Shown here: positions 43,706 through 52,349 of the stretch, piece by piece
Numbering within the stretch: position 1 is the first letter of the stretch
Layout: the number at the start of each line of letters is the position of its first letter
Source: Pelagibius sp. Alg239-R121
GTDB taxonomy: Bacteria; Pseudomonadota; Alphaproteobacteria; Kiloniellales; Kiloniellaceae
Direction of reading: 5' to 3'
Assembly: GCF_947331435.1 (NCBI RefSeq)
Contig: NZ_CAMZOF010000004.1
Location: 186,001-250,000, forward strand
Length of the DNA: 64,000 bases
Translations under genes and position numbers: made by a program
The notes under the pieces: generated by a model
Seen by the model: the letters and a program-made list of their open reading frames with translations, nothing else
Database searches by the model: none
Told to the model about the DNA's origin: nothing

Positions 43706-44131
43706 GCAGCAAACTCCGGGATTATTCGCGAGGGCGGGACGGTTGCGCCGCAGTTTTGCACAGGAGCAGAGCCTGCGCCAAGCATTCGCAATGCATCTCT
43801 TCAGAACACCGCCGAGACGACCGCAAACTGCGCGTAACCCGAAGATGGCGGCTAATTCACCGCACCAGCGCGATCACGATTACTGCCGAAATGATCGCGG
43901 CAATGTGACTTTGAATAAACCCAGCAGAGCAAAATATGTGGAGCACAGACTTGTAATGCCGTTAAAGAAAAAGGCAGGCATCGACAGTCTCAATAAATGA
44001 AGTGGTACAGAATTTACCGAGAAAGGCCTGGATCACTACAAACATTAGTTTCCAGGTCATTGTAGCGGCCGGTAAACCTGAATAAGCCGACGCTTCAATA
44101 GCAGACACAGGTCAATAAAAAGGATGTTCTC
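43706..44131. other. Gene-poor stretch upstream of the DUF992 gene
   Basis: About 425 bases between the FMN protein start and the DUF992 gene. Only short frames without ribosome sites are visible. A weak A+T-rich part at about 43900-44130 probably contains promoters for both sides. Confidence 0.5.
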
Positions 44132-44632
44132 ATGGAATTCTCTCGATTGCTGACGTTATCGTTCGCCTTGGCGACGGTCCTGATTTCAGCAAACCCCTTC
44201 TCGGCGCAGGCGGCGGACGGCGACAGCCCTGATGTGAAAGCCGGTTTCCTGCGTTGCGATGTTGAAGGCGGCGTCAGCTTTATATTCGGTTCGAGCCGCG
44301 ACATCGCCTGCACCTTCGAACGGCCGGACAAAAGCGTCGAACGCTATACCGGAACAATCGAGAAGTACGGCGTCGACATTGGCTACACCAAAAGCGGTGT
44401 CATGGTCTGGGGTGTGCTTGCAGGAACACCTGACGTCATCGATGGGTCTCTGCGTGGCAAATTCATCGGCGTTGGCGCGGATGCAGCCGTCGGTTACGGC
44501 GTGGGCGCGGACGTTTTGATTCTCGGTGGCGATCATCCCAAAGTGGCGCTGCAGCCGCTCAGTATCGAAGGCATTGAGGGCATCAATATCGCAGCCGGCA
44601 TCTCGCAATTGGAACTCGTACCCGAGACTTAG
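44132..44632 (+). CDS. DUF992 family exported protein
   Basis: A 166-residue protein with a signal peptide (LLTLSFALATVLISANPFSA, cut near AQAAD). The mature DUF992 domain has VKAGFLRCDVEGGVSFIFGS, DIACTFERPDKSVERYTG, TIEKYGVDIGYTKSGVMVW, and VGYGVGADVLILGG. One disulfide can form between the two Cys near 42 and 60. The family occurs in alphaproteobacteria and has no known role. It is preceded by AAAAGGATG and followed by a strong terminator. Confidence 0.9.
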   Translation: MEFSRLLTLSFALATVLISANPFSAQAADGDSPDVKAGFLRCDVEGGVSFIFGSSRDIACTFERPDKSVERYTGTIEKYGVDIGYTKSGVMVWGVLAGTPDVIDGSLRGKFIGVGADAAVGYGVGADVLILGGDHPKVALQPLSIEGIEGINIAAGISQLELVPET

Positions 44633-44664
44633 AGTGCGATCGGCCTCTTGGACGTAAAATGTTT

Positions 44665-44698
44665 CCGGCGGGCGACAGCTTTGCCCGCCGGATTTTTT
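44665..44698. terminator. Terminator shared by the DUF992 gene and the convergent GrdB-like gene
   Basis: CCGGCGGGC (44665-44673) and GCCCGCCGG (44683-44691) form a 9-bp perfect GC-rich stem, followed by six T at 44693-44698. It lies 33 bases after the DUF992 stop. On the other strand it has only a weak A tract, so it terminates mainly the + transcript. Confidence 0.85.
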
Positions 44699-44726
44699 AC
44701 GTTCAAACACAGACTTCACTCCAACG

Positions 44727-45692
44727 TCACGATGCGGTCCTTGCCCGTTCCCGTTTCGCGATTTCCTTTTGCCGGTCGAAGTCTTCGCGCAACCGTTTGA
44801 TTTCGTCTTGCGAGAGGCGTTCCACATTATAGAAATCCATTTTCCAATCAGGATCACCGCTCCATCGCTGGGGGGATTGAACGCTGGTGCGCGGGCCTGG
44901 GGCAGCGGCAAGGACCTTCAATGCAAGCTCCAGGGTCAAGGCCTGCGAGGATTCGTCGTGCGGTCGTCCCGCTGCATTGCCGAGCGGGAAATCACTGAAC
45001 AACAGGCGTGGGACGCCTACGTGTTCCACAATATCCTTGGCGCAGGCCATCACGATAGTCGGGATGCCGTTTGCCTCCAGGTGGCGGGCGGTCAGAGAAA
45101 CGGTCTGATGGCAGACGGGACAATTGGGCACCAGGATCGCCGCATCCGCATCATCATCTTTCACGCGGCGGAGAATTTCCGGCGCATCCCGGGTAAGGGT
45201 GGTTTTTTGGCTGCGGTTGGTCGGCACTCCGTGGAAGCTCCGCGTCAGGCCACCGATCTCTCCATTCGCCACGAGCCGATTCATTTGTGCCAGGGGGAAC
45301 CAGCTGTTCATGTCCTCTGCCGTGGTGTGATGCCGGTCATAGGTGACGTGGGAGATTCGAAGATCAGGACTACTGTTGCTGGGCAGCGAAAAGACGGAAT
45401 GAAACTTGGCCGCGGCGTTGTAGGTGGCACCGGGGCCCTGGTCGCCCTTGTCCGGTTGGTACGGGGCTGCCGTTGTAATCAAGGTCAGCCTGGAATCAGC
45501 GACCGGCTTGGACAGAGGCGTAAAAGGAACCTCTCGGTAATGTGCCCAGACATAGGGTTTCCCATACCCGAGAGTCTGATAGTAGCTGCGGATCCGGGTA
45601 AGATAGGGAATCGCTACATCGTGCGTGGGTACCTTGTCTGCTTCATGGTCTTCTGCTTGGGTTACTTTACCGGATGTGGTGCTGGATATCAT
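44727..45692 (-). CDS. GrdB-like reductase-family protein (glycine/sarcosine/betaine reductase B type, CPVC)
   Basis: A 321-residue protein resembling the selenoprotein B component of glycine/betaine/sarcosine reductases. Landmarks are YNAAAKFHSVFSLPSNSSPD, RISHVTYDRHHTTAEDMNSW, LVPNCPVCHQTVSLTARHLE, GIPTIVMACAKDIVEHVGVP and RLLFSDFPLGNAAGRPHDES. The selenocysteine site of GrdB is here a CPVC pair with Cys in place, so no UGA readthrough is needed. In aerobic bacteria these homologues have unknown function. ATG 45692 is chosen over longer alternatives; the start is not certain. It is divergent from the iron alcohol dehydrogenase. Confidence 0.75.
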   Translation of the reverse strand: MISSTTSGKVTQAEDHEADKVPTHDVAIPYLTRIRSYYQTLGYGKPYVWAHYREVPFTPLSKPVADSRLTLITTAAPYQPDKGDQGPGATYNAAAKFHSVFSLPSNSSPDLRISHVTYDRHHTTAEDMNSWFPLAQMNRLVANGEIGGLTRSFHGVPTNRSQKTTLTRDAPEILRRVKDDDADAAILVPNCPVCHQTVSLTARHLEANGIPTIVMACAKDIVEHVGVPRLLFSDFPLGNAAGRPHDESSQALTLELALKVLAAAPGPRTSVQSPQRWSGDPDWKMDFYNVERLSQDEIKRLREDFDRQKEIAKRERARTAS

Positions 45693-45845
45693 TGAAACGG
45701 TCGCCGCAGTCAGGTGGATCGGAATTCCGATTCTCCTTGTGAAGTGGCGCGGGGACAACAAAAATCCTGATCAAGATCAATCCGCCGTCCTGTGGCCGTC
45801 TTTCTCTGGTGCCTGCAGAGGTTGGCTGCACTGGGAGAGAAACAC

Positions 45846-46958
45846 GTGGCGACCATCAGTTACCTGACAAGAATCGAATTCGATTTCGGCCTTGCGGCAA
45901 AGCTGCCGGATTTCTGTGCCGAGCTCGGGATGACATGCCCGCTGTTGGTGACCGACGCCGGTTTGACGGCTCTGGGTGTGACCAGCCGTATCGCCGAGGG
46001 CTTCGCTCAACGACCACAGGTTTTTGATGGAACACCCGCCAACCCGACCGAGGCGGCAGTGATGGAAGCGCTCGCGGTTTACCGGGAAAGCTCTTGCGAC
46101 GGGATTCTGGCGCTGGGCGGCGGCTCCTCGCTTGATCTCGGTAAGGCCGTTCGCCTGTTGGTATCTCACGAACCGCCGCTTTCCCAGTATGCCGCCGTCG
46201 AAGGTGGTGTTGCCCCGATCAAGGGATCCTTGCCGCCGTTGATCGCCGTGCCGACGACCGCCGGGACCGGATCCGAAGTCGGTCGCGGCGCTGTGATCGT
46301 AATGAATAACGGCCGTAAACTGGGTGTCGTTTCGCCACTGATGCTGCCCTCGCTGGCAGTCTGCGATCCCGAGCTCACTCTAGGGCTACCGCCGATATTG
46401 ACTGCTGCCACGGGTATGGACGCGCTCGCCCACTGTCTGGAAACCTTCATGTCGCCGGCGGTCAATCCGCCGGCCGATGCCATTGCCTTGGAGGGTTTGG
46501 TGCGCGGCTACGGCGCGATCCGAACGGCGGTCGCAAATGGCGGTAATCGCAATGCCCGCTGGGATATGCTAATGGCCTCGATGGAGGGTGCCATGGCTTT
46601 TCAGAAAGGACTTGGTGCGGTGCATTCACTGTCGCACCCCTTGGGAGCCTTGGCGGATTTGAAGCTACATCATGGCACGCTGAACGCCGTATTGCTGCCG
46701 GCGGTATTGCGCTTCAACCAACCGGCGATCGGCGAGAAGTGGGAACGCCTGTCTGCGGTCCTCGGCGGTGCGCCGGATCAAAAGATTGCCGCCCTGAACA
46801 GCGAACTCGGGCTGCCCGCATCTTTGTCGCAGATGGGGGTAGCCGAAGAGCAGCTTGCAGCGGTTGCGGCTGCTGCGCTGTTGGATCACTGTCACGGCAC
46901 AAATCCGCGCATTGCGAGCGAAGAGGAGTATCGTAGCCTTTTGCGCGAGGCCTTTTAG
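45846..46958 (+). CDS. Iron-containing alcohol dehydrogenase
   Basis: A 370-residue group III dehydrogenase. It has GILALGGGSSLDLGKAVRLL (NAD), PLIAVPTTAGTGSEVGRGAV, the metal-site segment ATGMDALAHCLETFMSPAVN and GAVHSLSHPLGALADLKLHH with the iron-binding His residues. It reduces aldehydes or oxidises alcohols with NAD(P). The GTG at 45846 follows GGGAGAGAAAC. It is divergent from the GrdB-like gene; the two may act on the same compound. Substrate unknown. Confidence 0.93.
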   Translation: MATISYLTRIEFDFGLAAKLPDFCAELGMTCPLLVTDAGLTALGVTSRIAEGFAQRPQVFDGTPANPTEAAVMEALAVYRESSCDGILALGGGSSLDLGKAVRLLVSHEPPLSQYAAVEGGVAPIKGSLPPLIAVPTTAGTGSEVGRGAVIVMNNGRKLGVVSPLMLPSLAVCDPELTLGLPPILTAATGMDALAHCLETFMSPAVNPPADAIALEGLVRGYGAIRTAVANGGNRNARWDMLMASMEGAMAFQKGLGAVHSLSHPLGALADLKLHHGTLNAVLLPAVLRFNQPAIGEKWERLSAVLGGAPDQKIAALNSELGLPASLSQMGVAEEQLAAVAAAALLDHCHGTNPRIASEEEYRSLLREAF

Positions 46959-47071
46959 ATCTGCCGATTCAAATATTGTCTGAAATACCCTATGGTAAAC
47001 TCGAATAAGAGATTTGCGGGGACCGTCGAATATTCAGAAGAACCAAAGCGACGGATTAGGGGGATATAGAC

Positions 47072-47758
47072 ATGAGACTATTCGCGATTTTATTTTTGGC
47101 TGCGCTGCTCCCAGGTTTTTCTGTTGTTGCGCAAAGCAATTCAACAGCACTCAAGGAGAGCGTCACGCTCGAAATCAACGCGGATCTATTGCGACGAGCA
47201 CGCGAGATGAACCTGGATCTTGCGGCGGTCATGGAGAAACAGCTTGAAGCGGAAATCGTTGCTCGTGGCGGCACGGCGTCCGTGACCCATCAATCGCTTC
47301 TTGTGGCGGCGTTTGATAATTTTGAGGCCATGTTGTTTACGCCTCTGAAGGTTGACCGGACGACCCCGGTTGCCGGGGTGAAAGCGGCCTGCCAATCGGT
47401 GCAAGAGAGTGTCGGTCAGTTGATCGCCCATGCCGAAACCCGAAAATCTCTCGCTTTGCCTGATAGCCTGGAAGAAGCACAGCAGCTCAATCAGTATATT
47501 GCCAAGCGCTTTCATGCGATTCAGGCCGGCATGCGTCAGGCCGGCGGCAAGATCCGAGCTTCGGGCAAGATCCTTGAGGCCAATTGCCCCGAACTCAATG
47601 CGAATGAGGCGGTCGCGAAAAACGCCATGCAAACGGCATTGGCGCAATACGGTCCGGAGGGCTGGTGTCGCGTCATGATGAAGAAGCCGCAAGCCGCTTG
47701 GAATATGCAGGATGCGGGCACCTTCGCGAAGGTCTGCCAGGGTGTTAAGCCGAACTAG
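47072..47758 (+). CDS. Exported protein with a CcdA-like segment
   Basis: A 228-residue protein. Residues 1-20 form a signal peptide (RLFAILFLAALLPGFSVVAQ). Residues about 32-60 (LEINADLLRRAREMNLDLAA, then VMEKQLEAEI) resemble the ribbon-helix-helix CcdA antitoxin. The rest is helical, with four Cys at the ends (CQSV, CPEL, CRVM, CQGV). No family fits well. Antitoxin identity is unlikely because the protein is exported. It is monocistronic, followed by an unrelated lipoprotein. Confidence 0.65.
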   Translation: MRLFAILFLAALLPGFSVVAQSNSTALKESVTLEINADLLRRAREMNLDLAAVMEKQLEAEIVARGGTASVTHQSLLVAAFDNFEAMLFTPLKVDRTTPVAGVKAACQSVQESVGQLIAHAETRKSLALPDSLEEAQQLNQYIAKRFHAIQAGMRQAGGKIRASGKILEANCPELNANEAVAKNAMQTALAQYGPEGWCRVMMKKPQAAWNMQDAGTFAKVCQGVKPN

Positions 47759-47826
47759 GGCTTGTGTTCTGATTGCGTAGAACGATCAGACACTTGTCTT
47801 TGCTCGAACCTGTTGGAACCAGATTT

Positions 47827-48336
47827 GTGAAATCAATTTTTCTCTCAATATTATTTTGCCTTTTTCCCACTTTGGTCCTTGCTTGTATTGCGCCGCCTCG
47901 AAGCTTTACGGTCGATCACGCTGAATTGGTTCAGAGAACTGATACAATTGTTTGGGCCAAAGCCATTGGTGGTTCGGAAGACACATCCGACATTTGGGGA
48001 AAAGAGCATGAACTGATGCTCTTCGAAACCATCGAGGTTTTGAGCGGCTATGTTCCAAAGCGTTTCACCATCCCCAACGGCTTCGCTTTATCGGGCTGGA
48101 AGCAAGGTGTCGGTAGTTTGGAAACGGATTTTGACAGCCACCGGGATCTCTCGTTTTGGGACGAAAACAACGCGCGGCAATGGAACAGCGCAGATTGCAA
48201 TATGTATCCGACTTTCTCAGTAGGAAACAGTTACCTGCTTTTCTTAGGGGCGCCACACTGGAAGGCTTACGAGGCCGTCAAATCCGAAGATGATCTTTGG
48301 CTGCAGACCGTCCGTAACATAATTGCGCAACCATGA
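47827..48336 (+). CDS. Probable lipoprotein of unknown function
   Basis: A 169-residue protein starting KSIFLSILFCLFPTLVLACI. The lipobox LVLAC predicts lipid attachment at Cys20, so the protein should be anchored to a membrane facing the periplasm. The mature part is soluble: HAELVQRTDTIVWAKAIGG, ELMLFETIEVLSGYVPKRFT, a DCNMYPTFSVGNSYLLFLG segment. These features match no recognised family with certainty. The GTG at 47827 is preferred to TTG at 47773. It lies 68 bases after the exported protein gene. Confidence 0.6.
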   Translation: MKSIFLSILFCLFPTLVLACIAPPRSFTVDHAELVQRTDTIVWAKAIGGSEDTSDIWGKEHELMLFETIEVLSGYVPKRFTIPNGFALSGWKQGVGSLETDFDSHRDLSFWDENNARQWNSADCNMYPTFSVGNSYLLFLGAPHWKAYEAVKSEDDLWLQTVRNIIAQP

Positions 48337-48437
48337 TGTAGATCGTGGGTGTTTTGGGGTCAATTGGAGCCCGTCACCGAAAGTTGAACGCGTTGCAACC
48401 GACGCGACCCCATATCACTTACAAAGTCACAATGAAC

Positions 48438-48554
48438 TTAAAGTGCGATCGTTTTTGATTGAAAGGATCAAGGGCGGGAATCGTTCTCTGACACTTTGAA
48501 GGAGAGGCTGATTTACGTTGATCGCTGGTTCAGCGAAAACGGTCAGACTCTAGA
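48438..48554 (+). repeat. Dispersed intergenic repeat, copy B
   Basis: A 117-base sequence begins TTAAAGTGCGATCG, contains GATTGAAAGGATCAAGGGCG, TTCTCTGACAC and GGCTGATTTACG, and ends GGTCAGACTCTAGA. It aligns with the copies at 20877-20994 and 38095-38205. It ends 13 bases before the start of the exported protein gene at 48567. Confidence 0.75.
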
Positions 48555-48566
48555 GGGGGAGGAATC

Positions 48567-49211
48567 ATGCTTCGTAAAGTTACGCTCGCGGCCACAGTTG
48601 CCAGCTTCGCCGTTTTGTCTGCGTTGCCCGTGCAGGCCAATGAATCTCATGCGCATATCGGTCATGTCATGACCAAATGGAAAGACACGCCCGACCAGAA
48701 GGGTTTCCTGCCTGTGGCCATAGAGGAAGCCAAGGTTGCGGAGACCCACGCCGGATTGGCGGCCTCCGACCAAAGTGATCTTTCCAGCATGCAGCTGCAC
48801 AGCCGCCATGTGTTGCACGCGCTCGACCCGTCGGTCGAAACCAGCGGGCCCGGCGCTGGTTTCGGTGTGCTGAAGGCAACCGAAGGCACGCATAGCCATA
48901 TTGGATTTGCCGCTGGCTCGGATGGAGCCTCTGATGCGGTCAAGTTGCATGCGACCCACGTTTCCGCCGCTGCCGAGGCCGTTCTCAAACGTACGGAAGA
49001 GGTCAAGACCCTGATTGCCGGGATCCTGGCCGCGCCCGACGATAAGACAGCGGCGCCAATGGTCGAGAAGATGAAAGCAAGCGTTTCGGCGATCACGATT
49101 GGTGAAGACCTGAACGGCGACGGCAGCATTGGCTGGGCGGATGGTGAAGGCGGTCTGGCCGTGGCCAAAACCCACATGGGCTTCATGATGGACGCCGAAG
49201 GTCTGCAATAG
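48567..49211 (+). CDS. Exported His-rich protein of unknown function
   Basis: A 214-residue protein with a signal peptide (RKVTLAATVASFAVLSALPV, cut near QANES). The mature part has a repeated pattern of His: SHAHIGHVM, AETHAGLAA, MQLHSRHVLHALD, then THSHIGFAA, VKLHATHVSA and AKTHMGFMM. These look like an internal duplication of a helical, possibly metal- or heme-binding unit, without a heme CxxCH motif. No family is recognised. RBS GGGGGAGG precedes the ATG. It is likely periplasmic. Confidence 0.7.
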   Translation: MLRKVTLAATVASFAVLSALPVQANESHAHIGHVMTKWKDTPDQKGFLPVAIEEAKVAETHAGLAASDQSDLSSMQLHSRHVLHALDPSVETSGPGAGFGVLKATEGTHSHIGFAAGSDGASDAVKLHATHVSAAAEAVLKRTEEVKTLIAGILAAPDDKTAAPMVEKMKASVSAITIGEDLNGDGSIGWADGEGGLAVAKTHMGFMMDAEGLQ

Positions 49212-49251
49212 GGCTATCGACTTTCAACTGTGTAATTGTGGTTAGGGTGGA

Positions 49252-50508
49252 TCAACAGAAAGTTCGGCCGATTACTTCCGCCGCCTTTTGAGCACCGCAT
49301 TCTTCGTGCATCATCTCGGCAGTCTCCTTTGCGCGGGAGGTGATGGCGTGTTGGTGTGCGGCCTCCAGTGCCTTGGCCAAATCCGTTGCGTTCAGGCGTT
49401 TCTGGGGGAGCGGAGCGGGACCCGCGCCCAGGGCCTTAACCCGGCGGCCCCAAAAAGGTTGGTCGACGGTCAGTGGGCAGACGACGCTCGGGCGGCCCCA
49501 GCGCAGGCCTTCGTGGGTGGTGCCGGCACCACCGTGATGAACCACCGCCGAGCAACGGGGAAAGAGCCAGCTATGGGGTGCGCTTTCCAGCAGGTGGATG
49601 TCACTGCTGTTGGTCAGGTCCTTCAGGCCGCCCCAGCCCGTCGCTAATATTCCGCGGTGGCCTGACAATTCGAGCGCATCGATCACCACGCGGGTCTGCC
49701 GTTCGGCGTCTTCCGCCGGCATGCTGCCGAAACCGACATAGACTGGCGGGGGGCCAGCACCAAGAAAATTTGCAAGCGGCTCTGGTGGTGTCCAGTCATT
49801 CACCGGTTCGCTGAACCAGTAACCCGTGACCTGCTCACGCTCTGGCCAGTCCTTGGGCTTGGGAACGATATGCCTGCTGTAGCCGTGCAGGCGGGGCAAT
49901 ACCCGGCCCGTTGGATCGTAACCGTCGAAGAAATCCCGTTTTCCTGATCCCGTTATGCCAAGAATCTCTGTGCCCCAACTGCCGAAGGAGTTGGATTGCC
50001 CCCAGGCCGCAAGAGCGTTGAAGAGGTGGTGACTCAGCCTGTTACCGAAGCCACCCAAATCGGCGAAGGGTGTAAAAATCACCGGGAAGGCTTCGGTCGG
50101 AACGAAGGTGGGCTGCAGGCTGGTCGCGATAGCCGGCACCTGCTGCGCCTCTGCGATAAGCCGCGCGACTGACCCCTTGGGGTGGTAAATGTAAAGGTCA
50201 GGCTTCACATCCTGGGCGATTTGCCACATGTCGTCGTAATGCTGCCGCATGAGAGGTTTGAATTTGCGCCAGGCTTTTATCTTGCCACTGAAGCTGTGCA
50301 GAGCTTCCCGCAAATCGGGTGAATTGATCAAAGCTCGGAAATCGACCGAGACCGTTGCGACCGTCAAGCCTTCGGCTTCGATCATCTCGTCGAAGCCCTC
50401 GCCCGTCGAGATCGTGACACTGTGCCCGAGGCCACGCAGGGCGGCGCCTAGCGCCACATAGGGCTGCACGTCGCCGCGCGAACCCATCGTGAAGATGAGG
50501 ATTTTCAT
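49252..50508 (-). CDS. GT1 glycosyltransferase (sterol glucosyltransferase-like)
   Basis: A 418-residue GT-B protein. The N-terminus MKILIFTMGSRGDVQPYVAL is the acceptor-domain start of this family, with DVKPDLYIYHPKG following. The C-terminal donor site reads HHGGAGTTHEGLRWGRPSVV then CPLTVDQPFWGRRVKALGAG. These enzymes transfer sugar from UDP-sugars onto lipids, sterols or natural products. The acceptor is unknown. It stands alone, convergent with the His-rich exported protein gene. Confidence 0.92.
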   Translation of the reverse strand: MKILIFTMGSRGDVQPYVALGAALRGLGHSVTISTGEGFDEMIEAEGLTVATVSVDFRALINSPDLREALHSFSGKIKAWRKFKPLMRQHYDDMWQIAQDVKPDLYIYHPKGSVARLIAEAQQVPAIATSLQPTFVPTEAFPVIFTPFADLGGFGNRLSHHLFNALAAWGQSNSFGSWGTEILGITGSGKRDFFDGYDPTGRVLPRLHGYSRHIVPKPKDWPEREQVTGYWFSEPVNDWTPPEPLANFLGAGPPPVYVGFGSMPAEDAERQTRVVIDALELSGHRGILATGWGGLKDLTNSSDIHLLESAPHSWLFPRCSAVVHHGGAGTTHEGLRWGRPSVVCPLTVDQPFWGRRVKALGAGPAPLPQKRLNATDLAKALEAAHQHAITSRAKETAEMMHEECGAQKAAEVIGRTFC

Positions 50509-50565
50509 CCGGTCACCTTACGGAAAGCCGCGCCGCGAAGCGACTGACCAAAATGGTATCAGATC

Positions 50566-51288
50566 TTACAGGCCTGCCGGAAACACGCGCGGTGCCAGGG
50601 CGGACTGGAACCAAAGGATGTAACTGTAAATGCTGTAGACGGGAAGCCCGGTCGCTGCGCGGATGTCATGTGCGAAGGGCACCATGTTGGTGCACTCCAG
50701 GACAATGGCGCCAAGATCGGGGTTTGCCTCGGCTAAGGCCCGCGATGCGTCAATCAGGTCCAGGCGGCTCGCTTCGATATCCAGCTCCTCTTCATCATCA
50801 AGGATTACGCGGCTGAATTCGCGTAAACCCTCGGTGCCCATAATGGGTGTGTCCGGAGGCACGCGCGCCGCGCGCAGATGGTCATCGGAAAGGGTCTCGC
50901 GAGAGATGGTCAGGACGCCGCAACGCTTGCTCGGAGCGAGCAGGCGATTGACCGCCTCAACCTGCAAGAGAGAGGAGGTTGCCACCGGCACTCCGCAGGC
51001 CGCTGCCAGTTCGTCCTGAAACAGTGAGAGAAAGCCGCAGTTGGTGGTGATGCCATCGGCGCCTTGATCGACAAGAGCCCGGGCATCGGCGATGAAGGTT
51101 TCCAATAGTCCTTCTGCGCGGTTTCGAACCACCCGATCGGGGGAAGCACCGCTGACCACCTTATAGCGGACGGGAAAGGGCCAGGTCAGCGCGTTGCACA
51201 TGTCCCCCTGGATACGCGGGAATTTGGTTTCCAGCATCAGGATCCCGATGCTGGCACCATATACGGTCTTACCACCTTTAACTTTCAT
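50566..51288 (-). CDS. Asp/Glu/hydantoin racemase-family protein
   Basis: A 240-residue protein. Landmarks are ASIGILMLETKFPRIQGDMC, GADGITTNCGFLSLFQDELA with a catalytic-type Cys, and GAIVLECTNMVPFAHDIRAA with the second Cys, as in cofactor-independent racemases. The usual reaction is racemisation of an amino acid or hydantoin, or maleate-type isomerisation. The start at ATG 51288 follows GGTAAGG. It follows the GntR gene (51344-52066) by 55 bases on the same strand. It probably belongs to the catabolic cluster. Confidence 0.88.
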   Translation of the reverse strand: MKVKGGKTVYGASIGILMLETKFPRIQGDMCNALTWPFPVRYKVVSGASPDRVVRNRAEGLLETFIADARALVDQGADGITTNCGFLSLFQDELAAACGVPVATSSLLQVEAVNRLLAPSKRCGVLTISRETLSDDHLRAARVPPDTPIMGTEGLREFSRVILDDEEELDIEASRLDLIDASRALAEANPDLGAIVLECTNMVPFAHDIRAATGLPVYSIYSYILWFQSALAPRVFPAGL

Positions 51289-51343
51289 ACTCACCTTACC
51301 GCTGTCGTCTTTATCGATTGTTTTGAAGGCCTGTCGCCGGCGC

Positions 51344-52066
51344 TTAACGCCCCGAACTTGCAATGAGTGGGCTTCCCGTCAGCGGGCCTTGGGAATCGGG
51401 CAGATAGAGTGCCGAATAGCCCGCACGAGCGAAGGCGATGATCTGATCGAGCCGCTTTTCGATGTGTCCGCGCAGAATGTTGCGGCAGGCCGCTGCGTCG
51501 CGTTTGGCAAGCTGGTCCATCAGCTCCCGATGCTCGCCACGCGTCACCGAGATCCGTTGTTCCATATCGAACCAGCGGACAAAGCGAATCCGGGCATTGA
51601 TGTTGCGCAACCGTTTGACCAGTTCACCGTTTCCGGAGAGGCTCACCAGAGTCTGGTGAAAGTGCTCGTCATAAGCCACCAGCTCTTTAACACTCTTGCC
51701 TTCGTAGTCCAGTCCATTGGTCATGAGGTCCAGGCGCAAGGCTTCGATATCCGAGTCTTCGGCACGTTCGCAGGCGAGGGTGACCGCCGCCTCTTCGATG
51801 ATGACTCGAAGTTCGTAAAGGTCGAAGATTTGTTGTGGGTCCAGTGCACGGCAGAAGAAGCCCTTGCCGGGATGAAAGACCAGCAGGTCCTCGGCGACAA
51901 GACGGTTCAGTGCCTCGCGGACCGGCGTGCGACTGGCTCCCAAGGATTTCGCAAGGGAACCTTCATTGATTCTTTCGTCCGGCTTGATTGCATAGCTCGC
52001 AGCCAGTTCCCTGACCGCGTCATAGATACGATCGACGCTTGCCGGATTTGCCGTTTCGCCAGGCAT
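51344..52066 (-). CDS. GntR-family (FCD) transcriptional regulator
   Basis: A 240-residue regulator with the winged helix INEGSLAKSLGASRTPVREA and LNRLVAEDLLVFHPGKGFFC. The FCD domain has EHFHQTLVSLSGNGELVKRL, EHRELMDQLAKRDAAACRN, which bind metal and a small acid. ATG 52066 follows GAGAGGAA. It is divergent from the TPP enzyme gene; the gap between them (52067-52349) contains two overlapping palindromes of the GntR type. It is the likely regulator of the whole cluster. Confidence 0.93.
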   Translation of the reverse strand: MPGETANPASVDRIYDAVRELAASYAIKPDERINEGSLAKSLGASRTPVREALNRLVAEDLLVFHPGKGFFCRALDPQQIFDLYELRVIIEEAAVTLACERAEDSDIEALRLDLMTNGLDYEGKSVKELVAYDEHFHQTLVSLSGNGELVKRLRNINARIRFVRWFDMEQRISVTRGEHRELMDQLAKRDAAACRNILRGHIEKRLDQIIAFARAGYSALYLPDSQGPLTGSPLIASSGR

Positions 52067-52213
52067 TCGGATTCCTCTCGCCGGGCTTTCCGGCGTGGAT
52101 CTAAACTGTTTCAAGCAGCTGATTTTAAAGACTAATGCGCCCAAAGGCGAACCTATTTACCAGCCGTCGCAAGAAAGTTATTGCACCTGCTTGACTCTCA
52201 TGCAACTTAAAAC

Positions 52214-52231
52214 ATACAGTCCTGTATACAG
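52214..52231. promoter_or_regulatory. Overlapping palindromes, probable GntR operator
   Basis: CTGTATACAG (52222-52231) is a perfect palindrome of FCD-type GntR form (T-x-G-T-x-x-A-C-x-A). It overlaps the second symmetric site ATACAG-TC-CTGTAT (52214-52227). It lies in the divergent gap between the GntR gene and the TPP enzyme gene. Confidence 0.7.
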
Positions 52232-52349
52232 ATAAATATGCAGTTCGGAAGTCAGATGGAAACGCCTGATCCGGAGCTTTGTGCTGCATCGAACACGACG
52301 CGTAACCTAGGGTGACTGAACACCCTCCAACCAGTTGAAAGAGATCCCG

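Noticed and set aside
51194-52135. A 313-codon forward frame opposite the GntR regulator
   Set aside because: GntR motifs on the reverse strand are unambiguous; the forward translation matches nothing.
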